From Hydrocarboniphaga effusa AP103 (GTDB taxonomy: Bacteria; Pseudomonadota; Gammaproteobacteria; Nevskiales; Nevskiaceae), in assembly GCF_000271305.1 (NCBI RefSeq), contig NZ_AKGD01000001.1:1736001-1800000 (forward strand): a DNA stretch of 64,000 nucleotides, in the 5' to 3' direction. The position numbers and the translations under genes were made by a program. Shown here piece after piece: positions 1 through 8,839 of this stretch (position 1 is the first letter of the stretch; each line of letters opens with the position of its first letter). Under the pieces are notes generated by a model. The model was not told the origin of the DNA. It saw nothing but the letters and a program-made list of their open reading frames with translations, and ran no database searches.

Positions 1-568
1 CGAGCAGCGAAATGCCGAGCGCATAGCGCAGGCCGACGAAGAACGACGGCAGCGCGCCGGGCAGGATCACGTGCCAGATCAGTTCGAGCCGATTGAGGCC
101 GAGCGTTTCCGAGGCTTCGACGAGCTTGGCGTCGACGCCGCGGATGCCGCCGTAGAGCGTCAGGTAGATCGGCGTCTTCGTCGCGAGCGCGATCAGCGCG
201 ACCTTGGTCAGCTCGCCGATGCCGAACCACAGGATGAACAATGGAATCACGCCGAGAAACGGCAGCGCGCGCAGCACCTGCATGAGCGGATCGGTGGCCG
301 CCTCACCGCGGCGCGAAAGCCCCGCGATCAGCGCGAGCACGGTGCCGAACGACACGCCGATCAGCAGCCCGAGGCCGGCGCGATGCAGCGAGACGAGCAG
401 ATGCTCGATCAGGCGGCCCGAGAACAGCAGATCACCGAAGGTGCCGACGAGCGCGGACGGTGCCGGCATGATCAAGGTTGGAATCAAGCCCAGTCGCGAT
501 CCGAGTTCCCACAGCACAAGCACAGCGATCGGGCTCAGCAGGCGCGAATCGAGCAGACGCGCGCTCAT
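1..568 (-). CDS. ABC importer permease, SsuC/TauC type (partial)
   Basis: Inner-membrane permease of an ABC importer of the nitrate/sulfonate/taurine group. The 189 visible codons begin MSARLLDSRLL, hold several hydrophobic segments and contain the cytoplasmic EAA loop (EASETLGLNRLELIW, from residue 151) through which such permeases contact their ATPase. The C-terminus lies outside the window, so the gene is partial. Its ATG overlaps the stop of the ATPase gene by four bases (ATGA), so the two are very likely co-translated. The periplasmic binding protein that would tell the substrate is not in view; sulfonate, taurine or another small organic anion are all possible. Confidence 0.9.
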   Translation of the reverse strand, partial: MSARLLDSRLLSPIAVLVLWELGSRLGLIPTLIMPAPSALVGTFGDLLFSGRLIEHLLVSLHRAGLGLLIGVSFGTVLALIAGLSRRGEAATDPLMQVLRALPFLGVIPLFILWFGIGELTKVALIALATKTPIYLTLYGGIRGVDAKLVEASETLGLNRLELIWHVILPGALPSFFVGLRYALGISLL

Positions 569-1386
569 CGCAGGGCTCCGGGCGCCAGGCGCGCAGGCGC
601 AGCGGCGATGGCTTCGTCGGCGACTTCGACGCCCAGACTCGTGAGCAGGCGACGACGCAGCGCACGAAACTCCGGCTGATCGACCGAGCGAACCGCCGGC
701 AGCACGATGCGTTCTTCGTGCTCGATGCGGCCCTGCGACAACACCAGCACGCGATCGGCGAGCAGTGCGGCCTCGTCGACATCGTGCGTGACGAGCAACA
801 CCGCCAGACGATGCGTGCGCCAGAGCTTCTGCACGAGCTTGTGCATGCTCATGCGCGTAAGCGCATCGAGCGCGCCGAAGGGCTCGTCGAGCAGCAGCAA
901 CTTCGGATCGCGCACCAGCGCACGTGCGAGCGAAACGCGCTGCGCCTGTCCGCCCGAGAGCGTCGCAGGCCAGGCTTGCGCGTGTTCGGCGAGACCCACT
1001 TCATTCAGAGCGTCGAGCGCACGCCGGCGTGCATCGGGCGCCCGCAAGCCCAGCGCGATGTTCTGCCAGGCGCGCTTCCACGGCAGCAGGCGCGGCTCCT
1101 GGAACACCGTCGCAACAGCGGCTGGCGTTTCGAGATGACCTTCGCTGATGCGATCGAGGCGGCCGAGCGCGCGCAGCAGGGTGGTCTTGCCCGAGCCGCT
1201 GCGTCCGAGCAGGGCAACGAATTCGCCCGGCGCGACGTCGAGATCCAGGCCGTCGAGAACGGCTCGCGTGCCGAAGCGACGCGTCAGCCCGCGCGCGCGA
1301 ACGGCTCGCTGGGCCTCGTCGGCGACGGTGGTCTGCCGGTTGCGATCGATTGGCGTGGGCACGTCGAGCTCCGATGCATCATGCAA
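565..1386 (-). CDS. ABC importer ATP-binding protein, SsuB/TauB type
   Basis: Cytoplasmic ATPase that drives the neighbouring permease. All nucleotide-binding motifs are visible: Walker A GRSGSGKTT (61-69), Q-loop Gln96, signature LSGGQ (143-147), Walker B LLLLDEP (163-169) and H-loop His201. The 273-residue length is normal for the family, with about 30 extra polar residues at the N-terminus, so a later start is possible. A palindrome 40 bases upstream of the ATG (1426-1446) may be its operator. The LysR gene upstream in the same direction is the obvious candidate regulator. The substrate cannot be read from the ATPase. Confidence 0.92.
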   Translation of the reverse strand: MHDASELDVPTPIDRNRQTTVADEAQRAVRARGLTRRFGTRAVLDGLDLDVAPGEFVALLGRSGSGKTTLLRALGRLDRISEGHLETPAAVATVFQEPRLLPWKRAWQNIALGLRAPDARRRALDALNEVGLAEHAQAWPATLSGGQAQRVSLARALVRDPKLLLLDEPFGALDALTRMSMHKLVQKLWRTHRLAVLLVTHDVDEAALLADRVLVLSQGRIEHEERIVLPAVRSVDQPEFRALRRRLLTSLGVEVADEAIAAAPARLAPGALR

Positions 1387-1425
1387 GCGCCGAATGGCGT
1401 GGAGCTCAAATTAGTCATTCTGCGC

Positions 1426-1446
1426 ATAAAGGTGAAAGACCTTTAT
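1426..1446. promoter_or_regulatory. inverted repeat, candidate LysR operator
   Basis: A perfect inverted repeat ATAAAGG-N7-CCTTTAT lies 40 bases before the start codon of the ABC ATPase. It also satisfies the loose T-N11-A pattern of LysR-type sites. It sits in an AT-rich stretch unlike its surroundings. That the LysR protein encoded upstream binds here is inference. Confidence 0.4.
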
Positions 1447-1506
1447 TAGCCATCCATATGTTGTTTCGGAAGCAACAGTCCGATCACGAATGTCGCTTTG
1501 TCTTTT

Positions 1507-1522
1507 CTAAATAAATGTTTAG
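1507..1522. promoter_or_regulatory. second inverted repeat in the ABC operon promoter region
   Basis: CTAAA-N6-TTTAG lies about 80 bases upstream of the first palindrome, just after the LysR gene ends. Together the two palindromes make a plausible recognition/activation pair in the 165-base gap between the LysR gene and the ABC operon. No clear -35/-10 pair was resolved. Confidence 0.3.
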
Positions 1523-1551
1523 CCAAACAGAAATGCACTGGGGGCACGGCG

Positions 1552-2472
1552 TCAGGTGCCGGTTTTTACCTGCATGGGAGATACGACTGCGAAAGCGGGT
1601 TCGATCGCATCGGCCAGCCTTTGCAGCGGCCGCTGCAGCTTGCCGATCAGCTTGGGATGCAGCATCACGAGATCGAGCGTGGGCTTGAAATCGCCGAGCG
1701 GAAGCGCGCGCAGCTGATCGCGCCAGGCGCTGCGTTCGAGCAGCGGCTCGGCCATGAGCCCCAGGCCCATGCCGCCGGCGACCAGCCCGAGCTGTAGTTC
1801 GGCACCGAAGATTTCGAGATTGGTACGCATCGCCAAACCCTGCGCGGTCAGCATGCGATGCAAGGTGGCTCGAAAGCCGCAGCCGTCCGGGTTGAGGATC
1901 CAGCCGCGATCGGCGCAATCGGCGAGCCGGTACGCGCGCTTCGGAAAATCGTCCTTGCGCGCAACCACGCGCAGCGGTACCTGGCCGAGCGGGCGCACGA
2001 CCCATTCCTCGGGATAGTTGCGTCCGGGCGGAAACAGCGCGATGGCCGCATCGAGTTCGCCATCCTTGAGCCGGTCGAGCAGCGCGCTGCTCCAGCCCGT
2101 CGACACCTGCACCGACAGATCGGGGAATTCGAGCTGCAACTCGGGCAGCGCATCGAGCAGGGCGATGTCGCCGACCATCTGCACCACGCCGAGCCGCAGG
2201 CTGCCGCTCGGCTGCGCATCGCTGGTGACCAGGTGACGCAGGCCTTCGACTTCGCGCATCACCTGCAGGCAGCGCTCGTAGACGAGCTTGCCCATCGCGG
2301 TCGGGCGCGGCGGTTTGGTGTTGCGATCGAGCAGCACCACACCGAGCGCTTCCTCGAAGTTCTGGATGCGCCGCGTGACCGCCGGCTGCGTGAGCTCCAA
2401 CACCTGCGCCGCCGCGCTGATCGACTGGCAGCGCACCACCGTCACGAAGGCTTCGATGTCGTCAATTTTCAT
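1552..2472 (-). CDS. LysR-family transcriptional regulator
   Basis: DNA-binding regulator with the standard LysR layout in 306 residues. An N-terminal winged helix-turn-helix spans roughly residues 1-60 (SISAAAQVLELTQPAVTRRIQ is the recognition region), followed by a linker and a two-lobed effector domain from about residue 90. It is encoded directly upstream of, and in the same direction as, the SsuBC-like importer, with a 165-base gap holding two palindromes, so it probably controls that importer in response to the transported compound or its metabolite. The effector is not known. The ATG overlaps the stop of a possible 41-codon reading frame by four bases. Confidence 0.9.
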   Translation of the reverse strand: MKIDDIEAFVTVVRCQSISAAAQVLELTQPAVTRRIQNFEEALGVVLLDRNTKPPRPTAMGKLVYERCLQVMREVEGLRHLVTSDAQPSGSLRLGVVQMVGDIALLDALPELQLEFPDLSVQVSTGWSSALLDRLKDGELDAAIALFPPGRNYPEEWVVRPLGQVPLRVVARKDDFPKRAYRLADCADRGWILNPDGCGFRATLHRMLTAQGLAMRTNLEIFGAELQLGLVAGGMGLGLMAEPLLERSAWRDQLRALPLGDFKPTLDLVMLHPKLIGKLQRPLQRLADAIEPAFAVVSPMQVKTGT

Positions 2473-2594
2473 GGGCCGACGAGTTTAGCGCGCCAAAACC
2501 GCGGGTCTAAGCTCATGCCGCAAACGTCGCGGCTGAGTCCGAACACCAGGCCAACGACGATGCCGAGCCCGACGCCAAGCAGCTGCGTCAGCAT
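2469..2594 (-). CDS. possible small hydrophobic protein ahead of the LysR gene
   Basis: A 41-codon frame starting MLTQLLGVGLGIVVG has one hydrophobic segment (about residues 4-20), and its TGA overlaps the LysR ATG by four bases. It fills most of the gap between the quinone oxidoreductase and the LysR gene. There is no convincing ribosome binding site and no family was recognised. It could be a real coupled small membrane protein or chance. Confidence 0.25.
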   Translation of the reverse strand: MLTQLLGVGLGIVVGLVFGLSRDVCGMSLDPRFWRAKLVGP

Positions 2595-2606
2595 CGCGGA
2601 CTCGGG

Positions 2607-3581
2607 TCAGGGAACCAGAATCGTCGAGCCCGTGGTCTTGCGCGCTTCGAGATCGCGATGCGCCTGCGCCGCGTCGGCGAGCGCGTAGCGCTGGCCGATG
2701 CTGGCCTTGACCTTGCCGCTGCCGACGACCTCGAACAGGCGCGCGGCCATCTGGTCGAGCGAGGCGCGCTCGGCCGTGTAGTGGAACAGCGTCGGACGCT
2801 GCACGTACAGCGAGCCGCGCGAGGACAGATCGTTGAGCGTGAACGGAGGGACCACGCCGGAGGCGTTGCCGAACGACACCAGCGTGCCGAACTTGGCGAG
2901 GCAGTCGAGCGATATCTTGAAAGTGTCCGCGCCGACGCCGTCGTAGACCACCGGAACACCGCGTCCGCCGGTGATTTCCTTCACGCGCTCGACGACGTTC
3001 TCGCTGCGGTAGTTGATCAGGTGCGTTGCGCCATGCGCCTTGGCGAGATCGAGCTTGTCCTGCGTGCTCGCGGTGGCGATCACGGTGACGCCGAGCGCGC
3101 GCGCCCATTGGCAGGCGATCAGGCCGACGCCGCCGGCGGCCGCGTGAAACAGGATCGTCTCGCCGCCCTTGAGCGGAAAGCTGCGGTTGAACAGATAGTC
3201 CACCGTGAGGCCTTGCAGCATCATCGCGGCCGCGGTGTCGTGCTCGATCGAGTCGGGCAGTTTCACGAGCAGCGATGCGGGCACCAGGCGCTCGGTCGCA
3301 TACGCGCCGAGCGGTCGACCCGTGTAGGCGACGCGATCGCCGACCTTGAAGTCGCCGACACCCGCGCCAACGGCCTCGATCACACCCGAAGCTTCGAGCC
3401 CGATGCTGCCGGGCATCGGCTGCTCGTAGGTTCCGTCGCGAAAATACACGTCGATGTAGTTGAGGCCGACGGCGTGATGCTTGATACGGACTTCGCCCGC
3501 ACCGGGTTCGCCGACCTGCACGTCGACGTACTGCATGACTTCGGGACCGCCGGCTTGGTTGATGCGGATGGCTTTGGGCAT
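2607..3581 (-). CDS. qorA: NADPH:quinone oxidoreductase, zeta-crystallin type
   Basis: Zinc-less medium-chain dehydrogenase that reduces quinones with NADPH in the cytoplasm. From the ATG at 3581 (MPKAIRINQAGGPEVMQYVD) it has 324 residues, matching the ~325 of bacterial Qor. The GroES-like N-terminal half includes GLNYIDVYFRDG. The Rossmann half carries the AAAGGVG nucleotide loop (147-153). The catalytic and structural zinc cysteines of alcohol dehydrogenases are absent, as expected. The frame stays open upstream of this start, but that extension is arginine-rich and does not match the family. It stands as a single gene between the LysR unit and the lolE unit. Confidence 0.9.
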   Translation of the reverse strand: MPKAIRINQAGGPEVMQYVDVQVGEPGAGEVRIKHHAVGLNYIDVYFRDGTYEQPMPGSIGLEASGVIEAVGAGVGDFKVGDRVAYTGRPLGAYATERLVPASLLVKLPDSIEHDTAAAMMLQGLTVDYLFNRSFPLKGGETILFHAAAGGVGLIACQWARALGVTVIATASTQDKLDLAKAHGATHLINYRSENVVERVKEITGGRGVPVVYDGVGADTFKISLDCLAKFGTLVSFGNASGVVPPFTLNDLSSRGSLYVQRPTLFHYTAERASLDQMAARLFEVVGSGKVKASIGQRYALADAAQAHRDLEARKTTGSTILVP

Positions 3582-3672
3582 TGCGATGTTGTCCAGACGA
3601 TTGCGAATTCGGATTGTGATCAAGCGTCGTCGGCGAGCGCGGGCCGCACGAGGACCAGGCGCAGTGGCTCGA

Positions 3673-4923
3673 TCATTCGTAGCGCAGCGCTTCGGCCGGC
3701 TGCATTTTCGACGCGCGCCAGGCCGGATACAAAGTCGATCCAAGCCCGAGCAGCAGCGACATGAGACTGATGCGGATCACGTCCCAGGCCGCCAGATCCG
3801 AAGGCAGCTCGCCGAGATCGTAGACCTCGGCCGACATCAGCTGATGCCCGCTGATGGCCTGGAACGCGCTCGCGAGCGACTCCAGGCTCAGCGACAGCGC
3901 GATGCCGCCGGCCGCGCCCGCGAGCGTGCCGATCGCGCCGATCAGCGTGCCCTGCACCATGAAGATCAGCATGATCGAGCGCGGCGTCGAACCGAGCGTG
4001 CGCAGGATCGCGATCGCGGCCTGCTTGTCGTGCACCACCATCACCAGCGTCGACACGATGTTGAACGCGGCCACCGCGACGATCAGCGAGAAGATGATGA
4101 ACATCACGCTCTTGGTGCTCGCGATCGCGCGAAAGAAATTGTCGTGCGAGCGCGTCCAGTCGTCGACGTAGAACAAACCTTGCAGCGACGAGGCCACTTG
4201 CATCGCGATGCTCGGAGCGCGCAGCGGATCGCTGAGCTTGAGATGCAGGCCGGTGACGCCCTCGCCGGCGCCGAACAGCGCCTGCGCATCGGCAAGATGA
4301 ATGTAGGCGGCCTTCATGTCGACTTCGTAAAGCCCGGCATTGAAGATCGCGACCACCGCGAACTGGCGCAGCCGCGGCAGGAAGTCACCGTTGGGCTTGG
4401 TCTGCAAGGTCAGCAGGCCGATCTTGTCGCCGATTCCGACCTTGAGCTTCTTGGCGAGCTCATGTCCGATGACGATGCCGTAGCCACCGGCGACGAGCCC
4501 GTCGAAACGGCCATCGACGATGTATTTCGCGATGTCGGTGACTTGGGTTTCCTCTTCGGGCAGCACGCCCTGGAACGCCGGAACGCCGAGGTTTTCGTTG
4601 CCCGCGCGAACCAGCACTTCGCCGCTCACGAACGGCGCCACCGCGACCACGTCCCCGTTGCTTCGCGTCTGATCCGCAAGCTGGCGCCAGTTCTGGAGAT
4701 GGCCTTCGAACGCATAGATCGACGCATGCGCGGACATCGCGAGCACGCGCGATTTCAGCTCGCGCTCGAAGCCATTGACGACCGACAGCACGGCGATCAG
4801 CGTGGCGACGCCGATGGCGATGCCGAGCATCGAGGCCAGCGAAATGAACGAGACCAGGCGATTGCGTCGGCGCCCGGCCGTGTAGCGCAGGCCGATCCAG
4901 AGCTCGTAGCGTTGCGGACTCAT
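3673..4923 (-). CDS. lolE: lipoprotein-releasing ABC permease, LolC/LolE family
   Basis: Inner-membrane subunit of the LolCDE machine that extracts outer-membrane lipoproteins from the inner membrane. The 416 residues show the family order: a positively charged N-terminus (YELWIGLRYTAGRRRNRLVS), a first transmembrane helix from about residue 25, a large periplasmic domain, and three C-terminal helices ending in an FtsX-type domain (WRASKMQPAEALRYE). Only one LolC/E-type gene is here, with no lolD beside it, so the partners must be elsewhere. Whether this is LolC, LolE or a fused homodimeric LolF-like form cannot be decided from one copy. Its ATG overlaps the stop of the chorismatase gene (ATGA). 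Confidence 0.88.
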   Translation of the reverse strand: MSPQRYELWIGLRYTAGRRRNRLVSFISLASMLGIAIGVATLIAVLSVVNGFERELKSRVLAMSAHASIYAFEGHLQNWRQLADQTRSNGDVVAVAPFVSGEVLVRAGNENLGVPAFQGVLPEEETQVTDIAKYIVDGRFDGLVAGGYGIVIGHELAKKLKVGIGDKIGLLTLQTKPNGDFLPRLRQFAVVAIFNAGLYEVDMKAAYIHLADAQALFGAGEGVTGLHLKLSDPLRAPSIAMQVASSLQGLFYVDDWTRSHDNFFRAIASTKSVMFIIFSLIVAVAAFNIVSTLVMVVHDKQAAIAILRTLGSTPRSIMLIFMVQGTLIGAIGTLAGAAGGIALSLSLESLASAFQAISGHQLMSAEVYDLGELPSDLAAWDVIRISLMSLLLGLGSTLYPAWRASKMQPAEALRYE

Positions 4924-5867
4924 GCGCGCTGCCCGATGCGCTGCACGTTGCGCTGTTCGCTTCGTTGCTCGAACAGGCCTTCGATCTCGACCATCAGGCC
5001 GCGCCGGCAGACTTCGCCGTTGAGCACGAGCAGAGGCGCCTCGGCGCCGAAGCGCGCGAGCACGGCGGCCCTGGCGGCGGGCGCATCGGCCGGATCGAAC
5101 ACGTAGAGCTTCAGCAGGCTCGGCGTCCACGCGCCACCGGCCTGGGTCAGCAGTGCGTCGACGTTGGCGAGCATCTCCTGCGCCTGCGCGACTGCGTCGT
5201 AGGCGTGACGGGTCTCATGGCCGACGATCGCGGCGGTGCCCGAGACGAGCAGCTGCGAGCCGTAGCGCGTGGCGCGCGAAAAGCTCGGCGATCGCGGCCC
5301 GAATTCGCGTGGGTAGCGAAACGCGCTGGTCTGGCGCGGATTCTCGATCTGCTCGCCGGCCTGCTTCGACGCGAAACCGAACAGGTGCAGGCCGGCGCGC
5401 GTGGTTCCGATCACGGTCGCCGCGGGCAGCCGACGCTCGAAATCCGGCGCGACGATCGCGCGATGGCGGCCGAGACAGAAGCGCCGATAGCGCTCGTCGT
5501 CGCCTTCGCCAACGGTCAACTCGTCGAAGTAATTCCAGATGCGCAGCAGCTCGCGGTAGCCGCTGTCTTCGAGCAAGGCGAGCAGATCGCGATAGGCGTG
5601 CTCGGCGGCGGCTTCGATGTCGCTCGCGGCGGTGTCGAGGCGGCGAAAGAACAGATGCGTGCCGTCGTCCGCGCAGGCGTAGCCATGGCGTTCGAAGCGC
5701 CGCAGCTCGTCGTTCTGCGCGAACCACCATTCGCAGCGCGGCTCCGACAACGGCGGCAACGGCACGAGCACGTCGGCCACGCCTCGGCCCGGTGCGTCGC
5801 CGAAGCACACGCGCGCCAGCAGCGGTGCCGAAGGCGTCGCATCGAGCGGCGACAGCGCGACATTCAA
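4920..5867 (-). CDS. xanB2: chorismatase, XanB2/FkbO/Hyg5-like
   Basis: Predicted chorismate-cleaving enzyme yielding hydroxybenzoates. In Xanthomonas, XanB2 makes 3- and 4-hydroxybenzoate for xanthomonadin pigment and ubiquinone. The chorismatase hallmark run is visible around ENPRQTSAFRYPREFGPRSP, preceded by TTRAGLHLFGF, and the C-terminal RidA-like half (GTAAIVGHETRHAYDAVAQ to PLLVLNGEVCRRGLMVEIEG) is intact. The start chosen is TTG at 5867, because AGGA lies six bases upstream; GTG at 5882 is the alternative. This gives 315 residues. The gene follows corA and overlaps lolE by four bases. The 3- versus 4-hydroxybenzoate product ratio cannot be predicted here. Confidence 0.85.
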   Translation of the reverse strand: MNVALSPLDATPSAPLLARVCFGDAPGRGVADVLVPLPPLSEPRCEWWFAQNDELRRFERHGYACADDGTHLFFRRLDTAASDIEAAAEHAYRDLLALLEDSGYRELLRIWNYFDELTVGEGDDERYRRFCLGRHRAIVAPDFERRLPAATVIGTTRAGLHLFGFASKQAGEQIENPRQTSAFRYPREFGPRSPSFSRATRYGSQLLVSGTAAIVGHETRHAYDAVAQAQEMLANVDALLTQAGGAWTPSLLKLYVFDPADAPAARAAVLARFGAEAPLLVLNGEVCRRGLMVEIEGLFEQRSEQRNVQRIGQRA

Positions 5868-5889
5868 TTCACGTCCTGACACGGAAGCC

Positions 5890-6852
<963 letters not shown>

Positions 6853-7122
6853 TCAATACTCGCCTTCGTTGAGCTGGACCTGGATTTGTCCGTTGGGCGG
6901 CATCTGCAGGTAAAAGCCCGGCCCGGCGAGCTGCTCGATGACGCGGTTGACGTCGACGCGTGCGAGCCTGCGCTGAGGGCTCAGCTCGATCCGCATGACC
7001 TCGGTGAGCCGGCCCGTGCGTACCAACAAGGGCTCGGGCAGCGTCTCGGGCGCGAGCCCGGCGCGCAGGTACAGATACATCTCCTGCTGCTTGCTGCAGC
7101 GATAAACCACGCAGGCGGGCAT
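6853..7122 (-). CDS. ycgL: YcgL-domain protein
   Basis: Small conserved protein of 89 residues, beginning MPACVVYRCSKQQEMYLYL, the typical YcgL start, and including LARVDVNRVIEQLAGPGFYLQMPP. YcgL proteins are widespread in gammaproteobacteria, and I know of no firmly assigned biochemical role. The frame is open further upstream, but that part is basic and unlike the family, so ATG at 7122 was chosen. The gene ends exactly where corA begins, so the two form a unit. Confidence 0.85.
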   Translation of the reverse strand: MPACVVYRCSKQQEMYLYLRAGLAPETLPEPLLVRTGRLTEVMRIELSPQRRLARVDVNRVIEQLAGPGFYLQMPPNGQIQVQLNEGEY

Positions 7123-7192
7123 GTGGGCGCGCTCGATTCGAAAGCCAGCGCGCATTTTACGCGGCCGTGGTGAACGCGCAGATTTCGGTGCT

Positions 7193-8077
7193 TCAGCCCT
7201 GAGCGGGCAGCTTGCGCATCGGCCTGGGGGCGAAGCCATGGTCGAGCGGCCCGTGACCGCGCCCCGTGCGCACGGCTGCGCCCGATTCGATGGCCTTGCG
7301 CACGTAGTCGCGCGCCGCGCCGACCGCTGCGACCAGATCGTCGCCGAGCGCCAGCTGCGCGGCGATCGCCGAAGACAACGTGCAGCCGGTGCCGTGCAGG
7401 TTGCGGCTGTGGATGCGCGAGGCCCGCCAGATCTGGCGGCTACCGTCGGCGGTCAGCAGCAGGTCGACCACGTCCTCGCCGGGCAGGTGACCGCCCTTGA
7501 GCAGTACCGCGCGCGCTCCGCGTGCGATCAGGCGCTCGGCCGCGCGCTGCAGCGTGATGTCGTCGTGGATCGCGAAGCCGACGAGCAGGGCGGCCTCGTC
7601 GAGATTCGGCGTCACCAGGCTCGTGCGCGGAAACAGTTCCTTCACCAGCACTTCGACCGCCGGCTCGTCGATGAGCCGCGCACCACTCGTCGCGACCATC
7701 ACCGGGTCGAACACCACGTTCGGCAACCGGTGACGCACGATCGCCCCGGCGACCGTGCGCACGATCTCGGGCGAATGCAGCATGCCGATCTTCACCGCGT
7801 CGACACCGATGTCCTCGACGACCGCGTCGATCTGCTGGCTCAGGAACTCGGGTGGCGTCGCGTGGATCGCGCGCACGCCGGTGGTGTTCTGTGCGGTCAG
7901 CGCGGTGATCGCGCTCATGCCGTAGCAGCCGAGCGCGGCGAAGGTCTTGAGATCGGCCTGGATACCCGCGCCGCCACCGCTGTCGGAACCGGCGATCGTG
8001 AGCAGGCGCGCATAGCGCGATTCGGCGGAGGGCTGGGGCATGGCGCTCGGACGCTGAGGCGTTGAAAGGCCGGCCAT
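7193..8077 (-). CDS. thiD: hydroxymethylpyrimidine/phosphomethylpyrimidine kinase
   Basis: Thiamine biosynthesis kinase that phosphorylates hydroxymethylpyrimidine and then its monophosphate, giving HMP-PP. Ribokinase-fold features are clear: N-terminal LTIAGSDSGGGAGIQADLKT, the central VKIGML and FDPVMVATSG segments, and the C-terminal anion-hole motif HGTGCTLSSAIAA with its catalytic Cys/Gly run. The length is 294 residues from ATG 8077. A second ATG at 8041 gives 282 residues and a start closer to the family; neither has a strong ribosome binding site. No TPP riboswitch is visible, and a terminator lies just upstream (8104-8129). No other thi gene is nearby. Confidence 0.92.
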   Translation of the reverse strand: MAGLSTPQRPSAMPQPSAESRYARLLTIAGSDSGGGAGIQADLKTFAALGCYGMSAITALTAQNTTGVRAIHATPPEFLSQQIDAVVEDIGVDAVKIGMLHSPEIVRTVAGAIVRHRLPNVVFDPVMVATSGARLIDEPAVEVLVKELFPRTSLVTPNLDEAALLVGFAIHDDITLQRAAERLIARGARAVLLKGGHLPGEDVVDLLLTADGSRQIWRASRIHSRNLHGTGCTLSSAIAAQLALGDDLVAAVGAARDYVRKAIESGAAVRTGRGHGPLDHGFAPRPMRKLPAQG

Positions 8078-8103
8078 TATCCACGCACCGTCCCGCCTCC
8101 ATG

Positions 8104-8129
8104 AAAAAGCCCCCGCCGATGCGGGGGCT
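8104..8129 (-). terminator. rho-independent terminator after the 8147-8605 gene
   Basis: On the minus strand the stem AGCCCCCGC/GCGGGGGCT with a four-base loop is followed by TTTTTC. It ends transcription of the small secreted-protein gene before thiD. Confidence 0.85.
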
Positions 8130-8146
8130 GGCGCTTCATGCGTTTT

Positions 8147-8605
8147 TCACCGGGCGCTGGCGTAGTTCGCGTTGATCGCCTTGAACGAGGGCGACACCAG
8201 CATGCCCTGCGGATCGGCCTGGCCGAGAATGGCCTGACGACGGCGCTCGGCCGATTCGAGCCAGCGCTGGTAGCTCTCGAGCTGCGACTGGTAGTCGGTA
8301 TGCAGGCTCGCGAGGCGGGCCTTGTCCCGGATCTGCGCCTCCATCATCTTGAGATTGAAGGCCGTGGCTTCGAGGCGAGCGCTGCGATCGGCGATCTGGG
8401 CGTTGATTCCGCGCAGCTCGGCCAGCCTCGAATCACCTTCCGGCAGCTGTCCCTGATTGTCCCAGGGTTGGAACTGCGCGCTGCCGCTGGCGACTTTGCC
8501 TTTCTCGTCCGCAGGGTACTCGTAGGCCGAAACATCGAGGCCCGCGGACAAGCCCAGCAGACCCAGGACGATCAGGGCGGCACCGCGAAGAGGCTGCAGT
8601 TTCAT
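8147..8605 (-). CDS. small secreted protein, unknown function
   Basis: The 152-residue product begins MKLQPLRGAALIVLGLLGLS and carries a clear Sec signal peptide with likely cleavage after ...DVSA. The mature part is charged and probably largely helical (residues ~60-140, rich in Ala, Arg, Glu and Gln, with ADRSARLEATAFNLKMMEAQ as a coiled-coil-like stretch). No family was recognised. It has its own terminator downstream and an isolated promoter region upstream, so it is transcribed alone. A periplasmic structural or chaperone-like role would only be a guess. Confidence 0.7.
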   Translation of the reverse strand: MKLQPLRGAALIVLGLLGLSAGLDVSAYEYPADEKGKVASGSAQFQPWDNQGQLPEGDSRLAELRGINAQIADRSARLEATAFNLKMMEAQIRDKARLASLHTDYQSQLESYQRWLESAERRRQAILGQADPQGMLVSPSFKAINANYASAR

Positions 8606-8760
8606 GGCGAGTGACTCGCGAAGTGGATTCGGTGTGAGCTCATGGTGCTCGATCACCGCGTTGCCGCCTGTAGACAAAACTTCACGAGCCGGACGAATCC
8701 GCGGCCATCGGTATGGTTTGTCTAGGCGTCGGGGCACCCCGAGTCGAACTTTTCGAAACG

Positions 8761-8792
8761 AAAAACCCCGCCGGAACGATCCGGCGGGGTTT
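8761..8792. terminator. bidirectional terminator after mdh
   Basis: Perfect 12-bp stem AACCCCGCCGGA/TCCGGCGGGGTT with A and T tracts on both sides. It lies just downstream of the malate dehydrogenase gene on the minus strand. Confidence 0.9.
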
Positions 8793-8839
8793 CGATACAG
8801 CCCGCGACCGGTAAAGGTCGCGGCAGCAAGCGGAATGGC

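Noticed and set aside
8078-8103. TPP riboswitch upstream of thiD
   Set aside because: Only about 25 bases separate the start from the previous terminator. There is no room for one.
8741-8760. A GTTCGA-containing stretch resembling a tRNA T-arm
   Set aside because: The flanking bases do not pair and no acceptor or anticodon arm was found.
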